Shown: piece after piece, positions 9,101 to 15,927 of the stretch
Numbering within the stretch: position 1 is the stretch's first letter
Layout of the letters: every line of letters starts with the position of its first letter
Origin: Flavobacteriaceae bacterium
GTDB lineage: Bacteria; Bacteroidota; Bacteroidia; Flavobacteriales; Flavobacteriaceae
DNA: 35,375 nt
Assembly: GCA_021151665.1 (NCBI GenBank)
Contig: JAGKWW010000029.1
Span: 1-35,375, forward strand
Direction: 5' to 3'
Notes under the pieces: model-generated
Databases searched by the model: none
What the model saw: the letters and a program-made list of their open reading frames with translations, nothing else
Told to the model about the DNA's origin: nothing
Program-made: the position numbers and the translations under genes

Positions 9101-9528
9101 GCTTGCTGCACCAGGTCGTTGATCATGCCCTGAAGCCCAAGTGCACGGCCATCATCCGGAGAATAAATGCGTGTGATACCGTACTCATGCAGTTCGCGTA
9201 TTTCTTCGGGAAGGATCACGCCGCCGCCGCCGCCAAATATTTTGATGTGGCCTGCGCCTTTTTCCTTTAAAAGGTCATACATGTACTTAAAGTACTCATT
9301 GTGCCCGCCCTGGTAAGAGGTCATTGCTATCGCGTTGGCATCTTCCTGTATGGTGGTATTCACCACTTCTTCCACACTGCGGTCATGCCCAAGGTGTATT
9401 ACCTCTACACCCGTAGCCTGGATGATGCGGCGCATGATGTTGATGGCTGCATCGTGGCCGTCAAAAAGAGAGGCTGCCGTAACGATGCGTACTTTATTTT
9501 TAGGAATATAAGGTTGCGCTTGTTCCAT
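6106..9528 (-). CDS. icmF: Fused B12-dependent acyl-CoA mutase with its G-protein chaperone (IcmF type)
   Basis: 1140 residues. Residues about 12-140 are the cobalamin-binding domain: DGHD at 23-26 with the axial His ligand at 25, and the Gly run GGGGG at 99-103. Residues about 195-420 are a MeaB-type GTPase: P-loop GTGGAGKS at 203-210 and the guanine motif NKFD. The rest is a (beta/alpha)8 mutase domain, with GLYPFKREGEDPTRMFAGEGGPE near its start. A Phe at the position where methylmalonyl-CoA mutases have Tyr, and the order B12-G-mutase, fit IcmF (isobutyryl-/n-butyryl-CoA mutase) rather than MCM. The length matches IcmF. Expected reaction: reversible carbon-skeleton isomerisation of short acyl-CoAs, with GTP-driven cofactor loading. 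Substrate is inferred. No partner gene is adjacent. Confidence 0.92.
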   Translation of the reverse strand: MEQAQPYIPKNKVRIVTAASLFDGHDAAINIMRRIIQATGVEVIHLGHDRSVEEVVNTTIQEDANAIAMTSYQGGHNEYFKYMYDLLKEKGAGHIKIFGGGGGVILPEEIRELHEYGITRIYSPDDGRALGLQGMINDLVQQADFPVGDKLNGELNHLADKDPVAIARVISSAENFPEVAKETLDTIHKQNESATIPVLGITGTGGAGKSSLVDELVRRFLIDFPEKTIGLISVDPSKRKTGGALLGDRIRMNAINNPRVYMRSLATRQSNLALSKYVAEAIQVLKAAKYDLIILETSGIGQSDTEILDHSDVSLYVMTPEFGAATQLEKIDMLDFADLVAINKFDKRGALDAIRDVKKQYQRNHNLWDVNPDEMPVFGTIASQFNDPGMNTLYKAIMDKVAERTGADLKSTFEITREMSEKIYVIPPSRTRYLSEIAENNRKYDEIAASQQEVAQKLYGIYKTIETVGGVKPELAKFGIEPVTPAAGTNADLVKLLVAEFDRVKMNLDPYNWEVILTWNEKVNKYKNPVYSFKVRDKEIRIQTHTESLSHTQIPKVALPKYSAWGDILRWCLQENVPGEFPFTSGLYPFKREGEDPTRMFAGEGGPERTNRRFHYVSLGMPAKRLSTAFDSVTLYGNDPGHRPDIYGKIGNAGVSICCLDDAKKLYSGFNLAHPMTSVSMTINGPAPMLLGFFMNAAIDQQCELYIKENGLEAEVEEKIKKIYEGKGVKRPRYNGELPQGNDGLGLMLLGVTGDQVLPADVYAEIKTRTLSQVRGTVQADILKEDQAQNTCIFSTEFALRLMGDVQEYFIQKNVRNFYSVSISGYHIAEAGANPITQLAFTLSNGFTYVEYYLSRGMSINDFGPNLSFFFSNGIDPEYAVIGRVARRIWAKALKNKYGANERAQMLKYHIQTSGRSLHAQEIDFNDIRTTLQALYAIYDNCNSLHTNAYDEAITTPTEESVRRAMAIQLIINKELGLAKNENPIQGAFIIEELTDLVEEAVLAEFDRITERGGVLGAMETMYQRSKIQEESLYYETLKHTGEFPIIGVNTFLSSKGSPTVVPAEVIRATEEEKQFQIHTLENLNKANEAAVKEQLALVQDAAIQNRNIFEQLMEAAKVCSLGQITSALFEVGGQYRRNM

Positions 9529-9626
9529 TATGAAGAATATTCAATTTTAAGCGTGCAATTTACGATAATATTGAATATTGCAATGATGGGGTGGAACGAA
9601 ATTTATGAAGACTGTAATTTAAAAGC

Positions 9627-10280
9627 CTAACGCATTATCTGCTCGAAATTGCCGTCATGAAGATAAAGCACGCGGGTGCGGAATGATTTTGATACATCCT
9701 GGGTGGGATACCAATGGCGCCCCTTTTCGCCAATGATGAAAAGGCCGTCATCGTCTCCCAGCACCGTGATTTTGTCACCGCGAGGCTGCCGCTTAAATAC
9801 AGGAAGCCCGTATTCGCTTATCAGCGTATCGGCTAGTTCCGGAACATTGTTGGTAACCAGCCCGATCTCACTTATCGAAATATAGCTCCTGCTGCTAAAG
9901 GGGTCATCGTCAAAAGCGCGGTTAGGGTACCGTGTGATGCCTTCCAGAATGTTGCCGTTATTATCTTTAAAGTAAAACGATTTGGCATCCCAGTTAGTAA
10001 AGTTCGCAATGTCATCGTCGCCTTCCACCCTGAGCAACTCCACGTTTTTACGAATGGTGTTATACGCATCAAAAAAACGGTTGTTAGGAAGGTCGATTGC
10101 AAAATGATAAACCGGCTTTACATTTTCCGACTTTCGGAAAATCAGCCGCGTGTAGCCGATAAAATACCTTAAAACGCCCCCGCCTCTGGCAACAGGCTCG
10201 AGGCCCAGCACCTTGCGGTAAAAGCCCTCTGTGCCGGCAAGGTCATCGCTCAGCAGTTCGATCTCAAGTATTTTCATCAT
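9627..10280 (-). CDS. VOC superfamily (glyoxalase/bleomycin-resistance-like) protein
   Basis: 217 residues starting at the MMKILEIELLSDDL pair of ATGs (10280/10277); the 15 extra upstream codons are not glyoxalase-like. There are two babbab lobes: residues about 3-115 (ETL-like helix GTEGFYRKVLGLEP, closing strand YFKDNNGNILEGI) and about 128-217 (ISEIGLVTNNVPELADTL through GRHWYPTQ). The VOC fold usually binds a divalent metal through His and Glu residues; E106 in GNILEGI is a candidate ligand. Probably a cytoplasmic lyase, isomerase or ligand-binding protein; substrate unknown. It is on the same strand as icmF, but a 98-base gap makes co-transcription uncertain. Confidence 0.8.
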   Translation of the reverse strand: MMKILEIELLSDDLAGTEGFYRKVLGLEPVARGGGVLRYFIGYTRLIFRKSENVKPVYHFAIDLPNNRFFDAYNTIRKNVELLRVEGDDDIANFTNWDAKSFYFKDNNGNILEGITRYPNRAFDDDPFSSRSYISISEIGLVTNNVPELADTLISEYGLPVFKRQPRGDKITVLGDDDGLFIIGEKGRHWYPTQDVSKSFRTRVLYLHDGNFEQIMR

Positions 10281-10356
10281 GTTGTGGTAAGGCGACACTA
10301 ATTTACGAAAACGGCAGGCAGCCAACGTGAAATGGGTGTTAATTCTGACGAAGGTC

Positions 10357-10390
10357 TTTGCCCGAAAATTTAAAAAAATATGTACCTTTA
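10357..10390 (+). promoter_or_regulatory. Candidate promoter of the nucleotidyltransferase gene pair
   Basis: TTTG at 10357-10360, 22 bases, then TACCTTTA at 10383-10390 (last base departs from TAnnTTTG). The predicted +1 lies on or next to the ATG at 10395, so the transcript may be leaderless. Confidence 0.45.
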
Positions 10391-10394
10391 CGAT

Positions 10395-10604
10395 ATGCAG
10401 GTATCATTTACTACCAAGGAGGAAAGCAAAGCAGCACAGCAGGAAGCCTTTTTAAAGCTGTCCGGCTATGAGCGCTTTGTCGCCTTTGTCAGACTGTCAG
10501 AGCAAATCCTTTCCACATTCCCTTCTTCGGCAAAAGAGGATGATAAAGGAAATTTTATTATTGACGCATCAATGCGAAGGAAAGATGACCGAACAATGGA
10601 ATAA
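10395..10604 (+). CDS. Small partner protein of a nucleotidyltransferase (antitoxin-like)
   Basis: 69 residues from the ATG at 10395. It is a charged helical protein: VSFTTKEESKAAQQEAFLKLSGYERFVAFVRLSEQIL, then a short Lys/Asp-rich tail. I recall small proteins with the same N-terminal pattern (FLKLS...ER...F..LS) directly upstream of nucleotidyltransferase genes in Flavobacteria, but know no named family. It overlaps the next gene by 20 bases in another frame, a sign of translational coupling. It could be an antitoxin or regulator; neither is shown by the sequence. Confidence 0.6.
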   Translation: MQVSFTTKEESKAAQQEAFLKLSGYERFVAFVRLSEQILSTFPSSAKEDDKGNFIIDASMRRKDDRTME

Positions 10605-11061
10605 AGAAATAGAAAATTTCATTTTGCTCGCCGAAGATGAAGATGTGAGGATGCTTATGGTTGGCGGGGGTGCAGTAAATTTTCACGGCTACCAGCGGCA
10701 TTCGGCTGATGTTGATTTTTGGATAGAGACAACTGAAGAGAATTTCGGGAAGCTGGTAAACGTTTTTAAAAAACTTGGCTACGAAATTGATGATTTCCCT
10801 GAAGCTGTCAAACAGCAGCGGCAAAACATTTCTATTAAATTTTCGCCAGAAGCTTTGTCTTTGGAATTAATAACGAATTTTTCTGTAAATAAACCCTTTG
10901 AAGATGCGTATAAAAACGGTCGGGACGCGAATTCTTCCAATAATCCCCGGATACGATGGAAGGTGCTTTCGCTCGATGATTTGATTATCAGCAAGATCAA
11001 GGCTGGTCGCCCGAAGGATTTATTAGACATTCAACAGCTTCAACAGGCCAAAAAAGATTGA
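10585..11061 (+). CDS. Nucleotidyltransferase-fold protein (DUF6036/AbiEii-like)
   Basis: 158 residues from the ATG at 10585; the frame is open upstream inside the partner gene, but MTEQWNKEIENFILL is the family-like start. The catalytic core is visible: VGGGAVNFHG at 26-35, then SADVDFW with Asp-42 and Asp-44, the G-G/DxD pattern of pol-beta-like nucleotidyltransferases. The C-terminus (LSLDDLIISKIKAGRPKDLLDI) is the conserved helix seen in AbiEii and MNT-type proteins. These often act as the toxin half of type II/IV systems by adding nucleotides to tRNA or protein, but some are housekeeping or inactive. A promoter for rarD starts immediately at its stop codon. Confidence 0.78.
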   Translation: MTEQWNKEIENFILLAEDEDVRMLMVGGGAVNFHGYQRHSADVDFWIETTEENFGKLVNVFKKLGYEIDDFPEAVKQQRQNISIKFSPEALSLELITNFSVNKPFEDAYKNGRDANSSNNPRIRWKVLSLDDLIISKIKAGRPKDLLDIQQLQQAKKD

Positions 11062-11069
11062 TACCTTTG
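11062..11069 (+). promoter_or_regulatory. -7 box of the RarD-like gene
   Basis: TACCTTTG, an exact TAnnTTTG match that starts one base after the preceding stop codon and gives a predicted leader of about 20 bases. No convincing -33 TTG was found. Confidence 0.55.
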
Positions 11070-11092
11070 CACCTCATCAATCAAACTCTGCA

Positions 11093-11974
11093 ATGCGTTC
11101 CAAACATTACGCAGCGGCCATTACCGCATTTATCCTGTGGGGATTCTTTAGCTTTGGGCTGAAACCAATACACCACTACCCTTCCCTCGATATCCTTTTT
11201 TACCGCGTCTTTCTTTGCGTTACGCTGATGCTTACCATCAACGGGTTATTTCGCCGCAAAGTGGTTGCAGAAACATTTCACTCCTTCCGCCTGCTTTCGC
11301 CCGTTGAAAAAAAGTCGTTGTCGTTCCAGATCCTGGCGAGTTCGCTGCTTTTGGCGGCCAACTGGTTTTTCTTCATTTACGTGATGAACCACATCAGTGT
11401 AAAAGCTGCCTCCCTTGCCTACCTCATCTGCCCGATACTCACAACGGTGTTCGCCTTTGTATTGCTTAAGGAAAGGCTTACGCGCATACAATGGATTGCG
11501 GTTGCCCTTAGCGTAGCGAGCTGCATTATGTTAGCGCTCGACAGTTATCGCGACATTTTGTACAGTCTTATCGTCGCGGCAACCTACGCGCTTTACCTTG
11601 TCATCCAGAAACGCATTGGCGCGATGGACCGTTTCCTGCTGCTTTCACTCCAGCTTGGGATTACGGCGCTCATCCTGTTGCCGTTCTACCCTTCTTTCAG
11701 CGGGCCTGTACCCCACGAACCAAGGTTTTATATGTTTATCGGGATCATTGCGGTACTGTTTACCATCATCCCAATGTTCCTCAACCTGTTTGCTTTAAAG
11801 AAGATCAATTCTTCCACAATCGGCATATTAATGTACATCAACCCGATCATTAACTTCATGCTCGCTATCTTTTTTTATGGCGAAGCAATTACCACCATAC
11901 AGGTTTTGTCTTATAGCATGATACTGGTATCGATTATAATTTTTAATGCAAAAGCACTCACAGGTAAAAATTAA
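11093..11974 (+). CDS. rarD: EamA-family transporter, RarD type
   Basis: 293 residues with about ten hydrophobic helices in two EamA repeats. RarD-specific traits are the start ITAFILWGFFSFGLKPI, the segment SLLLAANWFFFIYVMNHISVKAASLAYLICPILTTVFAFVLLKERL split by the usual NW and AS.AY landmarks, and the C-terminal STIGILMYINPIINFMLAIFFYGE. It sits in the inner membrane. RarD proteins are drug/metabolite superfamily members named from chloramphenicol sensitivity; the true substrate is generally unknown. It has its own promoter box and no co-directional partner of related function. Confidence 0.82.
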   Translation: MRSKHYAAAITAFILWGFFSFGLKPIHHYPSLDILFYRVFLCVTLMLTINGLFRRKVVAETFHSFRLLSPVEKKSLSFQILASSLLLAANWFFFIYVMNHISVKAASLAYLICPILTTVFAFVLLKERLTRIQWIAVALSVASCIMLALDSYRDILYSLIVAATYALYLVIQKRIGAMDRFLLLSLQLGITALILLPFYPSFSGPVPHEPRFYMFIGIIAVLFTIIPMFLNLFALKKINSSTIGILMYINPIINFMLAIFFYGEAITTIQVLSYSMILVSIIIFNAKALTGKN

Positions 11975-12012
11975 TGGAATGCTTTTGTTAAATTAGCCTT
12001 AAAAGTGTAACG

Positions 12013-12735
12013 ATGAAAAAATACGTACTTGCGCTGATGCTATTGCCACTGGTTTCTAACGCACAGCTGAAAGACCTGCTGGGCAAAGCAAGCGATGCCG
12101 TAAAAAGCAAAACCGGAACGAACGCGCTGTCCACTACAGATATTAGCAAAGGCCTGAAAGAAGCCTTGCAAAAAGGCGTAGAAAAAGAAGTCTCCAAGTT
12201 GACGGCGACTGACGGTTTTTACAAAAATGAAGTCGTTAAGATATTGCTGCCCGCAGAATTACAAAAAGTTGACAATACGCTGCGCAAAATGGGAATGTCT
12301 AAGCTGGCTGACGAAGGAATTAAAGTACTCAACCGCGCTGCTGAAGAAGCCGTAAAGGAAGCGGTGCCGGTGTTTACCGATGCCATCACAAAAATGACGA
12401 TAACCGATGCCAAAAACATCCTGATGGGCGACGACCGGGCGGCTACATCCTACCTCGAGAAGTCCTCATCAGAAACTTTATATGCCAAATTCAACCCTGT
12501 TGTGGTGAGTTCACTGGACAAAGTAGGGGCTAACAAAGTGTGGGCCGGACTGATACAGAAGTATAACAGCCTGCCCATGGTGAGCAAAGTAAACGCTGAC
12601 CTCGACGATTACGTTACCTCCCAGGCGATGGCAGGTGTATTTAAAATGATCGCTGTTGAGGAGAAAAACATTAGGAATAATTTAGCTTCCAGAACTTCCG
12701 GCTTACTTAAAAAAGTGTTTGCTTTACAGGATTAA
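12013..12735 (+). CDS. DUF4197 protein, periplasmic form
   Basis: 240 residues. Signal peptide MKKYVLALMLLPLVSNA ends before QLKDLLGKASDAV. The remainder is a helical DUF4197 domain, with DISKGLKEALQKGVEKEVSKLTATDGFY, VKILLPAELQKV and the conserved GDDRAATSYLE / LYAKFNPVV block near residues 137-160. The family is found in proteobacterial and Bacteroidetes periplasms, and its function is unknown. The gene is followed 18 bases later by a paralogue of equal length, so the two arose by tandem duplication. Stop codons and frame are intact. Confidence 0.87.
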   Translation: MKKYVLALMLLPLVSNAQLKDLLGKASDAVKSKTGTNALSTTDISKGLKEALQKGVEKEVSKLTATDGFYKNEVVKILLPAELQKVDNTLRKMGMSKLADEGIKVLNRAAEEAVKEAVPVFTDAITKMTITDAKNILMGDDRAATSYLEKSSSETLYAKFNPVVVSSLDKVGANKVWAGLIQKYNSLPMVSKVNADLDDYVTSQAMAGVFKMIAVEEKNIRNNLASRTSGLLKKVFALQD

Positions 12736-12746
12736 TCCTATAATTG
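12718..12746 (+). promoter_or_regulatory. Possible internal promoter for the second DUF4197 gene
   Basis: TTTG at 12718-12721, a 17-base spacer, then TATAATTG at 12739-12746 (one departure from TAnnTTTG). It overlaps the end of the first paralogue, so the second copy may be transcribed on its own as well as by read-through. Confidence 0.4.
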
Positions 12747-12753
12747 CAACACT

Positions 12754-13467
12754 ATGAAAAAGATAATTGTTCCGCTTATAGCATGCTGCTTCCTGGCTTC
12801 AGGCTGTGCCGAGCTGCAACAGGTAGCCTCACAGATTCCGCAGGGTGTTACACTTTCTAATGCCGATATTGCTGCCGGGCTTCGCGAAGCGCTCGATAAC
12901 GGGATCGACAAGCAGGTAACTAAACTTACCGCTACCGATGGTTTTTATAAAAATCAGCTGGTAAAGATCCTCCTTCCGCAGGAACTGCAAAAGGTAGACA
13001 AGGCTTTGCGTGATGTGGGCCTCGGCTCACTGGCCGATGAAGGAATAAAGGCGATGAACCGCGCCGCAGAAAACGCCGTAAAAGAATCTACCCCGATATT
13101 TGTAGATGCCGTGACCAAAATCACATTCAACGATGCGCGGAATATCCTGCTGGGCAATGACGAGGCAGCCACTACCTATTTACGAAACACTACCTCGACA
13201 CAGCTGTATTCCAAATTTAATCCTGTAATAAAATCTTCTTTCGCTAAGGTTGGAGCCGATAAAGTGTGGACTAACATCATTACTACCTACAACAAGCTGC
13301 CGCTGGTGCAAAAAGTAAACCCGGACCTTACCGATTATGTAACCACACAGGCGCTAAACGGTGTGTACAAAATGATTGCCGTCGAGGAAAAGGAGATACG
13401 CAATAATGTAGCGGCGCGCACCTCTGCCCTGCTCAAAAAAGTGTTCGCAGCGCAGGACAATAAGTAG
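12754..13467 (+). CDS. DUF4197 protein, lipoprotein form
   Basis: 237 residues. The signal carries a lipobox (MKKIIVPLIACCFLASGC, Cys-18), unlike the upstream paralogue, so this copy is membrane-anchored. The body aligns along its whole length with the first copy: ADIAAGLREALDNGIDKQVTKLTATDGFY, VKILLPQELQKVDKAL, GNDEAATTYLRN, FNPVIKSSF and EKEIRNNVAARTSALLKKVF. Role unknown. The pair may act together in the periplasm with one member tethered. A terminator follows about 120 bases downstream. Confidence 0.87.
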   Translation: MKKIIVPLIACCFLASGCAELQQVASQIPQGVTLSNADIAAGLREALDNGIDKQVTKLTATDGFYKNQLVKILLPQELQKVDKALRDVGLGSLADEGIKAMNRAAENAVKESTPIFVDAVTKITFNDARNILLGNDEAATTYLRNTTSTQLYSKFNPVIKSSFAKVGADKVWTNIITTYNKLPLVQKVNPDLTDYVTTQALNGVYKMIAVEEKEIRNNVAARTSALLKKVFAAQDNK

Positions 13468-13587
13468 CTAAAATTTTGTTTATCAGCAAAATATAAATAA
13501 CATTACCTTAACATCGTCCACAAAAATTTTTGAGTAATTTGCATTCAATAAATGGTTTTCTCACATTTGGTTAGGGTTAGTTAGAAG

Positions 13588-13618
13588 AATGCCGGTAGCA
13601 ATGCTATCGGCATTTTTG
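13588..13618 (+). terminator. Terminator downstream of the DUF4197 pair
   Basis: A 12-bp stem (aatgccggtagc / gctatcggcatt, one G-T pair) with a 3-base loop, followed by TTTTG. The 217-base gap between the second DUF4197 gene and the thioredoxin gene holds only this and the promoter box at 13666. Confidence 0.75.
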
Positions 13619-13665
13619 CGTAATAAAAATGTACTAATTCTGTTTTTCGGCAGCCCGTTGTTTTA

Positions 13666-13673
13666 TACATTTG
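13666..13673 (+). promoter_or_regulatory. -7 box of the thioredoxin-like gene
   Basis: TACATTTG, an exact TAnnTTTG match; the predicted leader is only about 8 bases. Confidence 0.5.
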
Positions 13674-13684
13674 CCGCAAAATAA

Positions 13685-14128
13685 ATGAAGGTGAAAAGGA
13701 GTTTTCTGGCGTTATGCCTTTTGATAAATATCGCAGCCTTTGCGCAGGAATGGAATACCGACCTGGAGACTGCCAAACGTAAAGCAGCTGCCGCAAATAA
13801 GAATATTTTACTGGTATTTTCGGGTTCCGACTGGTGTGCGCGCTGTATGGAGCTGGAAAAGTATGTGTGGCAAACAGAAGAATTTAAAGCCGAAGCGCCA
13901 AAAAACTGGATATTGCTCCGCGCGGACTTCCTGCAGAAGAAAGGGATGCCGGAGCCAGTGGATGTAAATGACATGAAGATCATCCTGGCGGAAAAATACA
14001 ACCGTAACGGCTTTTTCCCTTATATTGTCCTGTTGGATCGATACGGAAAGATACTTGCCAAAACAGGGATGGAGGAAGTGGAAAAACCCGAAGACTACCT
14101 GAATGCACTCAAGAAGCTCGGTCATTAA
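13685..14128 (+). CDS. Exported thioredoxin-like protein
   Basis: 147 residues. Signal peptide MKVKRSFLALCLLINIAAFAQ, then a thioredoxin fold: WNTDLETAKRKAAAANKNILLVFSGSDWCARC with active-site Cys-51 and Cys-54 (WCARC), a long insertion, and the cis-Pro strand NGFFPYIVLLDRYGKIL. The DUF899/thioredoxin_7 type of arrangement (short protein, CxxC after SGSDW) is common in Bacteroidetes. It probably acts as a periplasmic thiol reductase or disulfide carrier. The gene is convergent with the BtuF-like gene and their stop codons overlap by four bases. Confidence 0.87.
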   Translation: MKVKRSFLALCLLINIAAFAQEWNTDLETAKRKAAAANKNILLVFSGSDWCARCMELEKYVWQTEEFKAEAPKNWILLRADFLQKKGMPEPVDVNDMKIILAEKYNRNGFFPYIVLLDRYGKILAKTGMEEVEKPEDYLNALKKLGH

Positions 14129-14946
14129 AATTCGCCCAACCGCTCGTGAAGCTGCTTGAAATACGGCAGGGCTTTTAGTAGCCGGCTTCCGTGCCATGAG
14201 AACATCTCCCCATCCACAAAAACGGTTTTAGCATGGTGCGTAAAGCGCCCGATCTCAAAAGCATCTTCTTCTTTAAACGGGTACGGCTCAGATGACAGGA
14301 ACACCACATCCGGGTCTCCTTGTATGCGCAACTTTTGTATGATCACTTCCGGATAACGCCCCCGGTCTTCATATATATTTTTAAACTTATTTAGCTTCAG
14401 CAATTCATTGATGAACGTATCACTGCCCGCTGCCATGTGGGGCCCTTTCCAAATAAAGTAGGCTGCTTTTAGCTCGTCGCGCCCTTCCATAAATTTCTGA
14501 AAATCGGTTAAAGCGAATTCTATCTTATCAATCAGCTGCTGCGCCCGCGTGCGTACCGAGAAGATCCTGCCCATCGCTGCAATCATCTCAAGGCTGTCCT
14601 GTATCGTGACGATATTGGCTGTCCAGACAGGGGCAATTTCGCGGAGCTGTTCCACGATCTCTTCCGTATTCTCTTCCTTATTGGCAATGATAATATCCGG
14701 CTGCAGCAATCGTATCCGTTCTACGTGAAGCTTTTTAGTACCGCCCACAATCTGTTTGGTTTGCTTAAAGTGGTAAGGGTGCACACAAAACTTGGTTATC
14801 CCAACGATCTGTTCTTCCAACCCAAGGTCAAACAATAATTCGGTTTGAGAGGGTACAATAGAAACAATGCGCTTAGGCGTTTGCGAAAGCGTAATTGTGT
14901 TACCTATCTGGTCAATAAATTGTTTGGTTTCAGGTTTCAAGTTCAA
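14125..14946 (-). CDS. BtuF-like helical-backbone metal/cofactor-binding protein without signal peptide
   Basis: 273 residues. The class III periplasmic-binding-protein fold is clear: QIGNTITLSQTPKRIVSIVPSQTELLFDLGLEEQIVGIT, QIVGGTKKLHVERIRLLQPDIIIANKEEN, a long linker helix, then GSDTFINELL and HHAKTVFVDGEMFSWHGSR. BtuF-type proteins bind cobalamin, siderophores or metals for an ABC importer. No signal peptide or lipobox is present, so it is predicted cytoplasmic. There is no in-frame ATG or GTG between the upstream stop TAA (14956-14958 region) and the conserved part; the only starts are TTG at 14946 or 14940, both inside a heptamer repeat. It lies 13 bases downstream of pyrF on the same strand and may be co-transcribed with it. 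Confidence 0.8.
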   Translation of the reverse strand: MNLKPETKQFIDQIGNTITLSQTPKRIVSIVPSQTELLFDLGLEEQIVGITKFCVHPYHFKQTKQIVGGTKKLHVERIRLLQPDIIIANKEENTEEIVEQLREIAPVWTANIVTIQDSLEMIAAMGRIFSVRTRAQQLIDKIEFALTDFQKFMEGRDELKAAYFIWKGPHMAAGSDTFINELLKLNKFKNIYEDRGRYPEVIIQKLRIQGDPDVVFLSSEPYPFKEEDAFEIGRFTHHAKTVFVDGEMFSWHGSRLLKALPYFKQLHERLGEF

Positions 14947-14954
14947 AGTTTCAA
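14927..14954. repeat. Four 7-bp tandem units covering the BtuF-like start
   Basis: The units gtttcag, gtttcaa, gttcaaa and gtttcaa run with a strict 7-base period through the start of the BtuF-like gene. See the matching finding. Confidence 0.65.
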
Positions 14955-14959
14955 ATTAG

Positions 14960-15781
14960 TTACATCCGACCGTTTAAAATATCGCGCATCTCCTGCTGAA
15001 TTTTTAATGCTTCTTCCCGTGCCTTTTCGGCAAAGTCCGCGCCGTTAGAAGCGTAAATTATACCGCGGGAGGAATTAATGAGCAGGCCTACTTTTTCATT
15101 GAGCCCAAACTTGCACACCTCAGCCAGGCTTCCGCCCTGCGCCCCCACTCCCGGAACAAGCAGAAAGCTATCGGGAACAATTTGGCGAATCTCTTTAAAA
15201 TATTCGGCTTTGGTAGCGCCCACCACATACATCAGGTTTTGGCTATTGGCCCATGTCTTAGAAGTCTCGAGTACCTGTTTGTAAAGTTCATGCCCGCCCG
15301 ATTGCAAAGTTTGAAAATCGTAAGCGCCTTCGTTTGAAGTAAGCGCAAGCAGTATCGTAAATTTATCCTGCACTGCCAGAAAAGGCTCAACGCTGTCCCT
15401 GCCCATATAGGGCGCAACGGTAACGGAATCAAACCCCATATCCTGCAGAAATGCTTTGGCATACATGGCCGATGTGTTACCGATATCGCCGCGTTTGGCA
15501 TCGGCTATGGTAAAGATTTCGGTGTGTTTATTGTTAAGATACTGTATCGTCTTTTCCAGAGCGATCCAGCCTTTCAATCCGTAGGCTTCATAAAAAGCGG
15601 TGTTGGGTTTATAAGCTACCGCTAAATCATGCGTAGCATCTATAATCGCCTTATTGAACTCAAAAATAGGGTCTTCCGATGCTAATAAATGTTGTGGAAT
15701 TTTAGTCAGGTCCCCATCGAGCCCGATACAGAGAAAGGATCGTTTTTTTAGGATTTGTTCGTGAAGTTGTTGCGTAGTCAT
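14960..15781 (-). CDS. pyrF: Orotidine 5'-phosphate decarboxylase (type 2)
   Basis: 273 residues. It decarboxylates OMP to UMP, the last step of de novo pyrimidine synthesis, in the cytoplasm. The catalytic signature DAKRGDIGNT lies at 94-103 with Lys-96. The start RSFLCIGLDGDL holds the first substrate-binding Asp, and the C-terminal LLVPGVGAQGGS is the phosphate-binding loop. The length and the FxxDAKRGDIGNTS form place it in the type 2 (longer) PyrF group. An exact TAnnTTTG promoter box lies 20 bases upstream of the ATG. The downstream BtuF-like gene follows after 13 bases. Confidence 0.95.
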   Translation of the reverse strand: MTTQQLHEQILKKRSFLCIGLDGDLTKIPQHLLASEDPIFEFNKAIIDATHDLAVAYKPNTAFYEAYGLKGWIALEKTIQYLNNKHTEIFTIADAKRGDIGNTSAMYAKAFLQDMGFDSVTVAPYMGRDSVEPFLAVQDKFTILLALTSNEGAYDFQTLQSGGHELYKQVLETSKTWANSQNLMYVVGATKAEYFKEIRQIVPDSFLLVPGVGAQGGSLAEVCKFGLNEKVGLLINSSRGIIYASNGADFAEKAREEALKIQQEMRDILNGRM

Positions 15782-15800
15782 TGTTGCTGTGTTGCTGGTA

Positions 15801-15834
15801 CAAAAATAGTTAATCCACCCCGGATTCCTGCAAA
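15801..15834 (-). promoter_or_regulatory. Promoter of pyrF
   Basis: On the minus strand TTTG (15834-15831), 22 bases, then TATTTTTG (15808-15801), an exact -7 match. The predicted leader is about 16 bases. Confidence 0.55.
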
Positions 15835-15897
15835 GTCTCTAAGACCATGTAGGAATGAAATAGTAAATTTTACAGGTCATCAAAAACTTACAAGCAT

Positions 15898-15920
15898 AAA
15901 AAATCCCGCCGGAGCGGGAC
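15898..15920 (-). terminator. Rho-independent terminator of prfA
   Basis: A 6-bp GC stem (tcccgc / gcggga) with a 4-base loop, followed on the minus strand by six T. It lies just after the prfA stop codon. Confidence 0.85.
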
Positions 15921-15927
15921 TTCAATA

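Noticed and set aside
13569..13584. Telomere-like ttagggttag
   Set aside because: Only about two units in an intergenic region of a bacterial chromosome; no further copies or end structure.
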